Part shown: positions 41,021 to 49,772 of the stretch, one piece after another
How positions within the stretch are numbered: position 1 is the first letter of the stretch
Layout of the letters: every line of letters starts with the position of its first letter
Source of the DNA: Variovorax sp. WS11
GTDB taxonomy: Bacteria > Pseudomonadota > Gammaproteobacteria > Burkholderiales > Burkholderiaceae_C
Direction: 5' to 3'
NCBI RefSeq assembly: GCF_010499245.1
Contig: NZ_JAAGOW010000003.1
Location: 124,001-188,000, forward strand
Length of the DNA stretch: 64,000 bases
Program-made: the position numbers and the translations under genes
The notes under the pieces: generated by a model
Databases searched by the model: none
The model's input: only the letters and a program-made list of their open reading frames with translations
Told to the model about the DNA's origin: nothing

Positions 41021-42934
41021 ATGACCTCTCCCGCGCAGACGCTGAGCCCAGCCGATCCCGGCACGCATGCCAAGGCCGGGCCCGGCCTCATGATCGCGGC
41101 GCTCGGCGTGGTCTTCGGCGACATCGGCACCTCGCCGCTCTATGCCTTCAAGGAAACGCTCAATCCCGATCACGGGGTGGCCTTCTCGCCGGATGCGGTG
41201 CTGGGCCTGCTGTCGCTGATCTTCTGGGGCCTGACGTTCGTGGTGACGCTGAAGTACGTGGTCTTCGTGCTGCGCGCCGACCACGACGGCGAGGGCGGCA
41301 TCCTTGCGCTGCAGGCGCTGGCGCGCAACGCGGTCGCCGGGACGCGGACGCGGCCCTGGGTCTGGAAGGCGATCGGCGCCTTGGGCCTGGTCGGCGCCGC
41401 AATGTTCTACGGCGACAGCCTGATCACGCCGGCCATCTCGGTGCTCTCGGCGGTCGAGGGCCTGGAGGTCGAGGCGCATGCGCTCAAGCCCTTCGTGATC
41501 CCGATCACCCTCCTGATCCTGGTCGGCCTGTTCGCGGTGCAGCGCCAGGGCACCGGCGTGGTGGGCAAGGTCTTCGGCCCGGTGATGCTGCTGTGGTTCC
41601 TGGTAATCGGGCTGGCGGGCCTGTGGCAGGTGCTGCAGCAGCCGCAGGTGCTGGCCGCCCTCGATCCGCGCCGGGCGGCGGGCTTCCTGCTGACGCACCA
41701 TGCGCAGTCGCTGGCGGTGCTGGGCGCCGTGTTCCTGGCCTTCACGGGCGGCGAGGCGCTGTATGCCGACATGGGGCATTTCGGCGCGCGGCCGATACGG
41801 CTGGCCTGGATGTTCCTGGCCCTGCCGGGGCTGGCGCTCAACTACTTCGGGCAGGGGGCGCTGGTGCTGGCCAATCCGGCGGCGGTCGACAACCCCTTCT
41901 TCCGGATGTTCCCGGGCTGGAGCGTGCTGCCGATGGTGGTGCTGGCCGCGATGGCCACGGTGATCGCCTCGCAGGCGGTGATCTCGGGCGCCTTCTCTCT
42001 GACCGCGCAGGCCATGCGCATGGGCTACCTGCCGCGCATGCGGGTGGTCCAGACCTCGGGCGAGGCCATCGGCCAGATCTACGTGCCGTCCGTCAACTGG
42101 CTGCTGATGGTCGGCGTGCTGGCGCTGGTGCTGGGGTTCCGCAGCTCCAGCGCCTTGTCGGCGGCCTACGGCATCGCGGTCTCGGTCACGATGGTCACGA
42201 CCACGCTGCTGGCCGGCGTGGTGGCCTTCAAGCTGTGGCACTGGAACCGCGTGGCGGTGGTGCTGGGCGTGCTGGCCTTCGCGGCGGTCGACCTGGGCTT
42301 CGTGGTGGCCAACAGCCTCAAGATCCATGAGGGCGGCTGGCTCACGCTGGCGGTGGCCGCGTTCGCGCTGCTGATCTTCACCACCTGGGCCAAGGGACGC
42401 CGCCTGGGCTTGGCGGCCGCGGCGGCGCAGCAGGTGCCGCTCGAGCCCTTCGTCGAGTCGCTGGCGCTCAGCATGCCGCACCGGGTGCACGGCACCGCGG
42501 TCTTCCTCAACCCGGACATCAATGCGGTGCCGCATGCGCTGCTGCACAACCTCAAGCACAACCAGGTGCTGCACGAGCAGGTGATCCTGCTGCGCGTGGA
42601 GGCCCGCGATACGCCGCGCGTCGACGCGCAGCAGCGCATCGAGGCCCGCTTCATGGGCCACGGCATCTGGGCCATGACGGCGCGCCACGGCTTCATGGAG
42701 CGGGCCAACGTGCCCGAGTTCATCCGCATCCTGGCCTACCAGAAGACGCTGGCGATCGAGTCGATGAGCACCTCCTATTTCGTCTCGCGCGCCACGCTGG
42801 GCGACAAGCCGCTGCCGGGCATGAACCCGGTGCGCCGTGCGCTGTTTGCCTGGATGCAGCGCAATGCGGGGCGCGCCTCGGACTACTTCGGCATCCCCGG
42901 CAACAGCCTGGTCGAGCTGGGTCAGCGGACCTGA
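41021..42934 (+). CDS. kup: KUP/Trk-H-type potassium transporter (Kup)
   Basis: The 637-residue protein is a Kup-type potassium uptake system with about twelve membrane helices in residues 20-450 and a hydrophilic C-terminal domain. Family signatures G-V-V-F-G-D-I-G-T-S-P-L-Y-A-F-K at about 29-44, G-G-E-A-L-Y-A-D-M-G-H-F and G-G-I-L-A-L are all present. It imports K+ with protons. ATG at 41021 chosen because the family starts near here; an upstream ATG at 40970 would add 17 unrelated residues. Divergent from hpnC. Confidence 0.94.
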   Translation: MTSPAQTLSPADPGTHAKAGPGLMIAALGVVFGDIGTSPLYAFKETLNPDHGVAFSPDAVLGLLSLIFWGLTFVVTLKYVVFVLRADHDGEGGILALQALARNAVAGTRTRPWVWKAIGALGLVGAAMFYGDSLITPAISVLSAVEGLEVEAHALKPFVIPITLLILVGLFAVQRQGTGVVGKVFGPVMLLWFLVIGLAGLWQVLQQPQVLAALDPRRAAGFLLTHHAQSLAVLGAVFLAFTGGEALYADMGHFGARPIRLAWMFLALPGLALNYFGQGALVLANPAAVDNPFFRMFPGWSVLPMVVLAAMATVIASQAVISGAFSLTAQAMRMGYLPRMRVVQTSGEAIGQIYVPSVNWLLMVGVLALVLGFRSSSALSAAYGIAVSVTMVTTTLLAGVVAFKLWHWNRVAVVLGVLAFAAVDLGFVVANSLKIHEGGWLTLAVAAFALLIFTTWAKGRRLGLAAAAAQQVPLEPFVESLALSMPHRVHGTAVFLNPDINAVPHALLHNLKHNQVLHEQVILLRVEARDTPRVDAQQRIEARFMGHGIWAMTARHGFMERANVPEFIRILAYQKTLAIESMSTSYFVSRATLGDKPLPGMNPVRRALFAWMQRNAGRASDYFGIPGNSLVELGQRT

Positions 42935-42949
42935 GCCCTTCGCGCGTCA

Positions 42950-42978
42950 TTGACAGCGGTTCGCGTTTACCCTAAATT
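42950..42978 (+). promoter_or_regulatory. sigma-70 promoter of the second RND efflux operon
   Basis: TTGACA (42950-42955), a 17-base spacer and TAAATT (42973-42978) make a near-consensus promoter. It would start transcription near 42985, 44 bases before the adaptor ATG. Confidence 0.75.
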
Positions 42979-42999
42979 ACTAACCGGCCGGTCATTAAT
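42976..42999. promoter_or_regulatory. TetR-type operator overlapping the promoter
   Basis: A 24-bp dyad with half-sites ATTACTAACCGG and ATTAATGACCGG (10 of 12 match) is centred on CCGG-CCGG and covers the -10 end and start site. Its middle ACCGGCCGGT is a perfect palindrome, and GGTCATTAATGACC just after it is another. Such sites are typical of TetR-family efflux repressors. No tetR gene is in the window. Confidence 0.65.
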
Positions 43000-43028
43000 G
43001 ACCCCGATCGTTTTGCCTAGGGTGCTCC

Positions 43029-44204
43029 ATGACCGCGTCATCCGCTTCTCCCGCCTTCCGTCACGCCGGCCTCCTGCTTGTGGCCGCCCTTGCGCTCGCG
43101 GGTTGTTCCCGCCCCCAGCCCGCTGAAGAGCCGCTGCGCGCGGTCAAGGTGATGGCGGTGGGCACCAGCGCCTACGGCAGCGAGCCGGAGTTCTCCGCGG
43201 AGGTGCGGGCCCGCGTCGAATCGCGGCTGGGCTTCCGCGTGGCGGGCAAGATCACCCGCCGGCAGGCCGAGCTCGGCCAGCAGGTGAAAGCCGGCCAGGT
43301 GCTGGCGCAGCTCGATCCGCAGGACTACCGGCTGGCGGCCGAGGCGGCCCGGGCCCAGCACGCCGCCGCGCTGACCAACCGCGACCTGGCCCAGGCCGAT
43401 CTCAAGCGCTACCGCGGCCTGCGCGAGCAGAACTTCATCAGCGCCGCCGAGCTGGAGCGGCGCGACAGCACCTACAAGGCGGCGCAGGCCCAGCTCGAGC
43501 AGGCGCAGGCGCAGATGTCCTCGCAGGGCAACCAGGCGCAGTACACGACGCTGGTGGCCGACGTGCCGGGCATCATCACAGCGATCGAGGCCGAGCCGGG
43601 CCAGGTGGTGACGGCCGGCACGCCGGTCGTGCGCATCGCGCAGGACGGCGCGCGCGACGTGGTGTTCTCGGTGCCGGAAGACCGGGCCGCCCTGGTCAAG
43701 CCGGGCTCGGCGGTGGCCGTGCGCGGCTGGTCCGACGGCAAGGAGATGGAAGGCAAGGTGCGCGAGGTGGCGGCCAGCGCCGACGCGGTGACGCGCACCT
43801 ACACCGTCAAGGTCGCCATCGATGCCGCCACGGCGCCGGCCCTGGGCGCCACCGTCTTCGCCCGGCCGCAGGCGCTGTCGCGCAGCGGCACGCCGGTGCT
43901 GAAGCTGCCGACCAGCGCGCTGCGCCAGGAAGGCAAGGGCAGCGCGGTCTGGGTGCTCGACAAGGCGAGCATGACGGTGCGCTCGCAGCCGGTGCAGGTG
44001 GCCACGGCGGACGGCAACGAGGCGGTGATCGGCAGCGGCCTCACGCCGGGGATGCTGGTGGTGGTGGCCGGCGTGCACGTGCTGTCGCCGGGGCAGAAAG
44101 TGTCGATCTACCGCGAGAAGACGGCTGCGCCCGCGGGGGCCGCGGCGATGCAGGAGGCCGTGAACGCGCCGGGCCAGGTCACCCCGATTTCCTCCACCCG
44201 CTGA
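43029..44204 (+). CDS. efflux RND periplasmic adaptor lipoprotein (HlyD/MFP)
   Basis: A 391-residue membrane-fusion protein with a lipobox L-A-L-A-G-C near residue 25 (lipidated cysteine), a lipoyl domain (L-G-F-R-V-A-G-K-I-T-R-R-Q-A-E-L-G-Q-Q) and a coiled-coil hairpin rich in A, Q and E (about 95-160). It links the RND pump to an outer-membrane channel. Ten bases separate it from the pump gene. A TetR-type operator covers its promoter. Confidence 0.94.
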   Translation: MTASSASPAFRHAGLLLVAALALAGCSRPQPAEEPLRAVKVMAVGTSAYGSEPEFSAEVRARVESRLGFRVAGKITRRQAELGQQVKAGQVLAQLDPQDYRLAAEAARAQHAAALTNRDLAQADLKRYRGLREQNFISAAELERRDSTYKAAQAQLEQAQAQMSSQGNQAQYTTLVADVPGIITAIEAEPGQVVTAGTPVVRIAQDGARDVVFSVPEDRAALVKPGSAVAVRGWSDGKEMEGKVREVAASADAVTRTYTVKVAIDAATAPALGATVFARPQALSRSGTPVLKLPTSALRQEGKGSAVWVLDKASMTVRSQPVQVATADGNEAVIGSGLTPGMLVVVAGVHVLSPGQKVSIYREKTAAPAGAAAMQEAVNAPGQVTPISSTR

Positions 44205-44214
44205 GGACGGTTCA

Positions 44215-47200
44215 ATGACGTCAGAGACCACCGTCGCCGGGGCCGGCAAGGCCGGCTTCAACCTCTCGAAGTGGGCGCTGGACCATCCGGCGCTTACCCG
44301 CTACCTGATGCTGGTGCTGATGCTGCTGGGCTTCGCGGCCTACTTCCAGCTGGGCCAGGACGAGGACCCGCCCTTCACCTTCCGCGCGATGGTTGTGCGC
44401 ACCTATTGGCCCGGCGCGACGGCGCAGCAGGTGGCCGAGCAGGTCACCGACAAGCTCGAGCGCGCGCTGCAGGAGGCGCCCTACGCCGACAAGATCCGCA
44501 GCTACTCCAAGCCCGGCGAGTCGCAGATCATCTTCCAGATCAAGGACTCCTCGAAGCCCGGCGATGTGGCCAACGTCTGGTACACGGTGCGCAAGAAGAT
44601 CGGCGACATCCGCGGCACCCTGCCGGCGGGCATCCAGGGCCCCTTCTTCAACGACGACTTCGGCGACGTCTACGGCGTGATCTACGCGCTGGAGAGCGAC
44701 GGCTTCAGCTACGCCGAGCTCAAGACCTTTGCCGACGACGTGCGCCAGCAGCTGCTGCGCGTGAAGGACGTGGCCAAGGTCGAGCAGTTCGGCGTGCAGG
44801 ACGAGAAGGTCTTCGTCGAGGTCTCGCAAAAGCGCCTGGCGCAATTGGGGCTGGACTTCAACACGGTGCTGTCGCAGCTCGGGCAGCAGAACGCGATCGA
44901 GAGCGCCGGCACGATCCAGGCGCCGCAGGACGTGGTGCAGGTGCGGGTGGCCGGCCAGTTCACCAACGTGGAGCAGCTGCGCGCGATGCCGATCCGCGGC
45001 ACTTCGGGCAGCCAGATGCGCCTCGGCGACATCGCGGAGATCCGGCGGGCCTACGTCGATCCCCCGCAGGTCAAAGTGCGGCACCAGGGCAAGGAGGTGA
45101 TCGCGCTGGGCATCTCCATGGCCAAGGGCGGCGACATCATCGCGCTCGGCGAGTCGCTGCGCGCGGCCACCGACGACATCGACAAGCGCCTGCCGGCGGG
45201 CGTGAAGCTGGCGCAGGTGCAGGACCAGCCGGTGGCGGTCGCGACCTCGGTCAACGAGTTCGTGCGGACGCTGATCGAGGCGGTGGCGATCGTGCTGGCG
45301 GTGAGCTTCATTGCGCTCGGGCTGCACAAGGGCGGACGCTTCGGGTACTTCATCGACATCCGCCCGGGGCTGGTGGTGGCGATCACGATCCCGCTGGTGC
45401 TGGCCGTGACCTTCCTCGCGATGAACTACTTCGGCATCGGGCTGCACAAGATCTCGCTGGGCTCGCTGATCATCGCGCTCGGCCTCTTGGTGGACGACGC
45501 GATCATCGCGGTCGAGATGATGGTGCGGAAGATGGAGGAGGGCTACGACAAGGTGCGTGCCGCCACCTTCGCCTACGACGTCACGGCCAAGCCGATGCTG
45601 ACCGGCACGCTGATCACGGCCGCGGGCTTCCTGCCCATCGGCATCGCGAAGTCGGTGACCGGCGAGTACACCTTCGCGATCTTCGCGGTGACGGTGATCG
45701 CGCTGGTGCTGAGCTGGCTTGTGTCGGTCTACTTCGTGCCCTACCTCGGCACCTTGCTGCTCAAGGTCAAGCCGCACAATCCCGAGGATCCGCCGCACGA
45801 GCTGTTCGACTCGCCCTTCTACAACACCTTCCGGCGCACGGTGAACTGGTGCGTCAAGCACCGCTGGCTGACCATCGGCGCGACGCTGCTGACCTTCGCG
45901 CTGGGCATCGTCGGGATGGGCAAGGTGCAGCAGCAGTTCTTCCCCGATTCGAGCCGGCCGGAGATCATGGTCGACCTGTGGTTCCCCGAAGGCACCTCCT
46001 TCGCCGCCAACGAGGAGGTGGCCAAGCGGGTCGAGCAGCGCCTGCTGAAGGAAGAGGGCATCACCACCGTCAGCACCTGGGTCGGCTCCGGCGTGCCGCG
46101 CTTCTACCTGCCGCTGGACCAGGTGTTCCCGCAGACCAACGTCTCGCAATTGATCGTGCTGGCCAAGGACCTCAAGTACCGTGAGTCGCTGCGCCTCAAG
46201 CTGCCGGGGCTGCTGGCAGAGGAGTTCCCCGAGATCCGCGGCCGCATAAAGCTGCTGCCCAACGGACCGCCGGTGGCCTATCCGGTGCAGTTCCGAGTGA
46301 TCGGCACCGAGCCGGAGCTGCTGCGCACGCATGCCGACGAGGTCAAGGCGATCATGCGCGACAACGCCAACATGCGCGGCGTGAACGACAACTGGAACGA
46401 GTCGGTCAAGGTGATCCGGCTCGAGGTGGACCAGGACAAGGCGCGCGCCCTCGGCGTCACCAGCCAGGCCATCGCGCAGGCCTCGCGCACGATGTTCAGC
46501 GGCACCACCATCGGCCAGTACCGCGAGAACGACCTGCTGATCGACATCGTGCTGCGCCAGCAGCCCGACGAGCGCGAGGCGATCTCGGACATCGGCAACG
46601 CCTACCTGCCGACCAGCTCGGGCCGCTCGATCCCGCTCACGCAGATCGCTCGGCCGGTGTTCAGCTGGGAACCCGGCGTGATGTGGCGCGAGAACCGCGA
46701 CTACGCGATCACGGTGCAGGGCGACATCGTCGAGGGGCTGCAGGGCGCCACCGTCACCGAGCAGCTGCTGCCGGCGCTGCGCAAGCTGGAGGCCAAGTGG
46801 CATGCCGAAGGGCAGGGCGCCTACCGCATCGAAGTGGCGGGCGCGGTGGAGGAGAGCAGCAAGGGCTCGTCCTCGATCGTGGCCGGCGTGCCGATCATGC
46901 TGTTCCTGGTCTTCACGCTGCTGATGCTGCAGCTGCACAGCTTCAGCCGCTCGATGCTGGTCTTCCTGACCGGGCCGCTGGGCATCGCCGGCGTGGCCGG
47001 CGCGCTGCTGGTGACGAACCGGCCCTTCGGCTTCGTGGCGCTGCTGGGCGTGATCGCGCTGATGGGCATGATCCAGCGCAACGCAGTGATCCTGATCGAC
47101 CAGATCGAGCACGACCGCGCGGCCGGCGTGCCGACCTGGGACGCGATCGTCGAGTCGGCCGTGCGCCGGCTGCGGCCCATCGTGCTGACCGCGGCGGCGG

Positions 47201-47394
47201 CGGTGCTGGCGATGATCCCGCTGTCGCGCAGCGTGTTCTGGGGGCCGATGGCGATCTCGATCATGGGCGGCCTCATCGTCGCTACCGTGCTGACGCTGCT
47301 GGCCCTGCCGGCGATGTACGCGGCCTGGTTCCGCGTCAGGCGGGATGAGCACAACCCCGCCAAGGAGGCCGAGGAGGCCCTGGTTCGCGCTTAA
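44215..47394 (+). CDS. efflux RND transporter permease
   Basis: A 1059-residue inner-membrane RND pump with twelve helices in two repeats. The first relay region is I-A-L-G-L-L-V-D-D-A-I-I-A-V-E-M near 420-435. The N-terminus (L-S-K-W-A-L-D-H-P-A-L-T-R-Y-L-M) and overall likeness are closer to the AcrB-like proteins of the HAE1/MdtB type than to heavy-metal pumps. Co-transcribed with the adaptor; no outer-membrane gene follows, so it borrows a channel, perhaps the one at 19736-21229. Substrate unknown. Confidence 0.94.
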   Translation: MTSETTVAGAGKAGFNLSKWALDHPALTRYLMLVLMLLGFAAYFQLGQDEDPPFTFRAMVVRTYWPGATAQQVAEQVTDKLERALQEAPYADKIRSYSKPGESQIIFQIKDSSKPGDVANVWYTVRKKIGDIRGTLPAGIQGPFFNDDFGDVYGVIYALESDGFSYAELKTFADDVRQQLLRVKDVAKVEQFGVQDEKVFVEVSQKRLAQLGLDFNTVLSQLGQQNAIESAGTIQAPQDVVQVRVAGQFTNVEQLRAMPIRGTSGSQMRLGDIAEIRRAYVDPPQVKVRHQGKEVIALGISMAKGGDIIALGESLRAATDDIDKRLPAGVKLAQVQDQPVAVATSVNEFVRTLIEAVAIVLAVSFIALGLHKGGRFGYFIDIRPGLVVAITIPLVLAVTFLAMNYFGIGLHKISLGSLIIALGLLVDDAIIAVEMMVRKMEEGYDKVRAATFAYDVTAKPMLTGTLITAAGFLPIGIAKSVTGEYTFAIFAVTVIALVLSWLVSVYFVPYLGTLLLKVKPHNPEDPPHELFDSPFYNTFRRTVNWCVKHRWLTIGATLLTFALGIVGMGKVQQQFFPDSSRPEIMVDLWFPEGTSFAANEEVAKRVEQRLLKEEGITTVSTWVGSGVPRFYLPLDQVFPQTNVSQLIVLAKDLKYRESLRLKLPGLLAEEFPEIRGRIKLLPNGPPVAYPVQFRVIGTEPELLRTHADEVKAIMRDNANMRGVNDNWNESVKVIRLEVDQDKARALGVTSQAIAQASRTMFSGTTIGQYRENDLLIDIVLRQQPDEREAISDIGNAYLPTSSGRSIPLTQIARPVFSWEPGVMWRENRDYAITVQGDIVEGLQGATVTEQLLPALRKLEAKWHAEGQGAYRIEVAGAVEESSKGSSSIVAGVPIMLFLVFTLLMLQLHSFSRSMLVFLTGPLGIAGVAGALLVTNRPFGFVALLGVIALMGMIQRNAVILIDQIEHDRAAGVPTWDAIVESAVRRLRPIVLTAAAAVLAMIPLSRSVFWGPMAISIMGGLIVATVLTLLALPAMYAAWFRVRRDEHNPAKEAEEALVRA

Positions 47395-47453
47395 AATACG
47401 CGGTTGACCGATTTCAGGCGGTCGGCTTTCCCGGCCGGCTGCTATTCGAATGC

Positions 47454-47477
47454 GAAGGCGGCCTCCGGGCCGCCTTC
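47454..47477 (+). terminator. 10-bp stem-loop after the RND pump gene
   Basis: GAAGGCGGCC-TCCG-GGCCGCCTTC is a perfect hairpin 60 bases past the pump stop and 30 bases before tRNA-Leu. It lacks a T run, so termination is only likely. Confidence 0.5.
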
Positions 47478-47506
47478 CGTATTCATCACCTGAAAAAACT
47501 GGAACC

Positions 47507-47593
47507 GCGCGGGTGGCGAAATTGGTAGACGCACCAGGTTTAGGTCCTGACGTTCGCAAGAACGTGCCGGTTCGAGTCCGGCCCCGCGCACCA
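47507..47593 (+). tRNA. tRNA-Leu (anticodon UAG)
   Basis: The 87-base gene folds with acceptor stem GCGCGGG/CCCGCGC, an anticodon loop T-T-TAG-G-T giving UAG (reads CUA), a long variable arm (ACGTTC/GAACGT), a T-arm with GGTTCGAGTCC and an encoded CCA end at 47591-47593. The long variable arm confirms leucine. It stands just before tig. Confidence 0.95.
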
Positions 47594-47622
47594 GCACAAG
47601 ACCCTCCTCAAGGAAGACACAA

Positions 47623-48936
47623 ATGACCGTGAACGTTGAAACCCTCGACAAGCTCGAGCGCAAGATCACGCTGACCTTGCCCGTCGGCACCATCCAGTCC
47701 GAGGTCGATTCACGCCTCAAGAAGCTGGCCCGCACCGTCAAGATGGACGGCTTCCGCCCCGGCAAGGTGCCGATGACCGTCGTGGCCCAGCGCTACGGCT
47801 ACTCGGTGCACTACGAGGTCATGAACGACAAGGTCGGCGAGGCCTTCTCGCAGGCCGCCAACGAGGCCAAGCTGCGCGTGGCCGGCCAGCCGCGCATCAC
47901 CGAGAAGGAAGAGTCGCCCGAGGGCCAGCTGGCTTTCGACGCGGTCTTCGAAGTCTTCCCCGACGTCAAGATCAACGACCTGTCCAACGCCGAGGTCGAG
48001 AAGCTCAGCGCCGAGGTGGGCGACGACGCGATCGACAAGACGCTCGACATCTTGCGCAAGCAGCGCCGCACCTTCGCCCAGCGTCCGCAGGACGCCGCCG
48101 TGCAGGACGGCGACCGCGTGACGGTCGACTTCGAGGGCAAGATCGACGGGGAGCCCTTCCAGGGCGGCAAGGCCGACGACTTCCAGTTCATCGTCGGCGA
48201 AGGCCAGATGCTCAAGGAATTCGAGGACGCTGTGCGCGGCCTGAAGGCCGGCGACAGCCGCACCTTCCCGCTGTCCTTCCCGGCCGACTACCACGGCAAG
48301 GACGTGGCCGGCAAGCAGGCCGACTTCATGGTCACCGTCAAGAAGATCGAGGCCTCGCACCTGCCCGAGGTCAACGAGCAACTGGCCAAGTCGCTCGGCA
48401 TCGCCGAGGCCACGGTCGAAGGCCTGCGCGCCGACATCAAGAAAAACCTGGAGCGCGAAGTCAAGTTCCGCCTGCTGGCGCGCAACAAGAACGCCGTGAT
48501 GGACGCGCTGATCGCCAGCGCCGAGCTGGACCTGCCCAAGTCCAGCGTGCAGGCCGAGGTCGACCGCATGGTCGAAGGCGCTCGCGCCGAGCTCAAGCAG
48601 CGCGGCATCAAGGACGCCGAGAAGGCCCCGATCCCCGACGACGTGTTCCGCCCGCAAGCCGAGCGCCGCGTGCGCCTGGGCCTGGTCGTGGCCGAGCTGG
48701 TGCGTGCCAACAACCTGCAGGCCAAGCCCGAGCAGATCAAGGCCCACATCGACGAGCTGGCCGCCAGCTACGAGAAGCCGGCCGACGTGGTGCGCTGGTA
48801 CTTCAGCGACAACCGCCGCCTGGCCGAGGTCGAGGCGGTGGTGATCGAGAACAACGTCACGGATTTCGTGCTCGGCCAGGCCAAGGTCAACGCCAAGTCG
48901 GTCTCCTTCGACGAGCTGATGGCCCAGCAGGGCTGA
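47623..48936 (+). CDS. tig: trigger factor, ribosome-bound chaperone and prolyl isomerase
   Basis: The 437-residue protein has the ribosome-binding N-terminal domain (G-F-R-P-G-K-V-P at about 44-51, the ribosome signature), a middle FKBP-type prolyl isomerase domain (about 160-245, with D-G-D-R-V-T-V-D-F-E-G near its start) and the C-terminal helical chaperone arms. It folds nascent chains at the exit tunnel. It is followed by clpP, clpX and lon, the common proteostasis block. Confidence 0.97.
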   Translation: MTVNVETLDKLERKITLTLPVGTIQSEVDSRLKKLARTVKMDGFRPGKVPMTVVAQRYGYSVHYEVMNDKVGEAFSQAANEAKLRVAGQPRITEKEESPEGQLAFDAVFEVFPDVKINDLSNAEVEKLSAEVGDDAIDKTLDILRKQRRTFAQRPQDAAVQDGDRVTVDFEGKIDGEPFQGGKADDFQFIVGEGQMLKEFEDAVRGLKAGDSRTFPLSFPADYHGKDVAGKQADFMVTVKKIEASHLPEVNEQLAKSLGIAEATVEGLRADIKKNLEREVKFRLLARNKNAVMDALIASAELDLPKSSVQAEVDRMVEGARAELKQRGIKDAEKAPIPDDVFRPQAERRVRLGLVVAELVRANNLQAKPEQIKAHIDELAASYEKPADVVRWYFSDNRRLAEVEAVVIENNVTDFVLGQAKVNAKSVSFDELMAQQG

Positions 48937-48954
48937 CACGCCGGCGGCCGCCCT

Positions 48955-48982
48955 GGGGCTTGTGCTTTGTGGCACGAGCCCC
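48955..48982. repeat. stem-loop between tig and clpP
   Basis: GGGGCTTGTGC, a six-base loop TTTGTG and GCACGAGCCCC pair over 11 positions with one T-G wobble. No T run follows. It may partly terminate the tig transcript or stabilise its end before the clpP promoter. Confidence 0.6.
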
Positions 48983-49023
48983 ATGTCGTCTGGGTACAGT
49001 ACAAACCTCTCTGGAGAGCACAC

Positions 49024-49632
49024 ATGAGCGCACAGGACATTCAAGGCCTCGGCATGATCCCGATGGTCATCGAGCAATCGGGCCGCGGCGAGCGTTCCTA
49101 CGACATCTATTCGCGGCTGCTCAAGGAGCGGGTGATCTTCCTGGTGGGCGAGGTCAACGACCAGACCGCCAACCTGGTGGTGGCGCAGCTGCTCTTCCTG
49201 GAAAGCGAGAATCCGGACAAGGACATCTCGTTCTACATCAACTCGCCCGGCGGCAGCGTGAGCGCCGGCATGGCGATCTACGACACCATGCAGTTCATCA
49301 AGCCGGCCGTGTCGACCCTGTGCGTGGGTTTCGCGGCCAGCATGGGCGCCTTCCTGCTGGCGGCGGGCGAGAAGGGCAAGCGCTTCTCGTTGCCCAACTC
49401 CAAGATCATGATTCACCAGGTGCTGGGCGGCGCCCGTGGCCAGGCCACGGATATCGAGATCCATGCCCGCGACATCCTGAAGACCCGCGAGCAGATGAAC
49501 CGCATCCTGGCCGAGCGCACCGGCCAGTCGCTGGACAAGATCGCCCGCGACACCGAGCGGGACTACTTCCTGACCGCGGACGAAGCCAAGGACTACGGCC
49601 TGGTCGACCAGGTGATCGCCAAGCGCAGCTGA
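49024..49632 (+). CDS. clpP: ATP-dependent Clp protease proteolytic subunit
   Basis: A 202-residue serine peptidase forming the tetradecameric chamber that ClpX and ClpA feed. The catalytic serine is S106 in F-A-A-S-M-G-A-F and the histidine H131 in I-M-I-H-Q-V-L-G-G; the aspartate follows in the usual D-x-F-type region near 180. Start MSAQDIQ chosen with GGAGAG ahead and because the family starts here. clpX follows after a terminator and 140 bases. Confidence 0.96.
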   Translation: MSAQDIQGLGMIPMVIEQSGRGERSYDIYSRLLKERVIFLVGEVNDQTANLVVAQLLFLESENPDKDISFYINSPGGSVSAGMAIYDTMQFIKPAVSTLCVGFAASMGAFLLAAGEKGKRFSLPNSKIMIHQVLGGARGQATDIEIHARDILKTREQMNRILAERTGQSLDKIARDTERDYFLTADEAKDYGLVDQVIAKRS

Positions 49633-49665
49633 GCCGGCCGGCGCTGCGGCGCCCTGGCGGCGACA

Positions 49666-49698
49666 ACGGCGTTTTCCGCACGGAAAACGCCGTTTTTC
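49666..49698 (+). terminator. rho-independent terminator after clpP
   Basis: ACGGCGTTTTCC, a four-base loop and GGAAAACGCCGT form a perfect 12-bp stem followed by TTTTT. clpX therefore needs its own promoter in the next 75 bases or read-through. Confidence 0.85.
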
Positions 49699-49772
49699 TT
49701 CGGGTCGGGGACGGGCCGAGGGTCTTCCTTCTTCGCTATCATTGTTAAACCCCTGTTACGAGGCATCTGTCC

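Noticed and set aside
44221..47559. 1112-codon open frame on the minus strand opposite the second RND pump gene
   Set aside because: Same reason: an antisense shadow of a clear RND permease with no family resemblance of its own.
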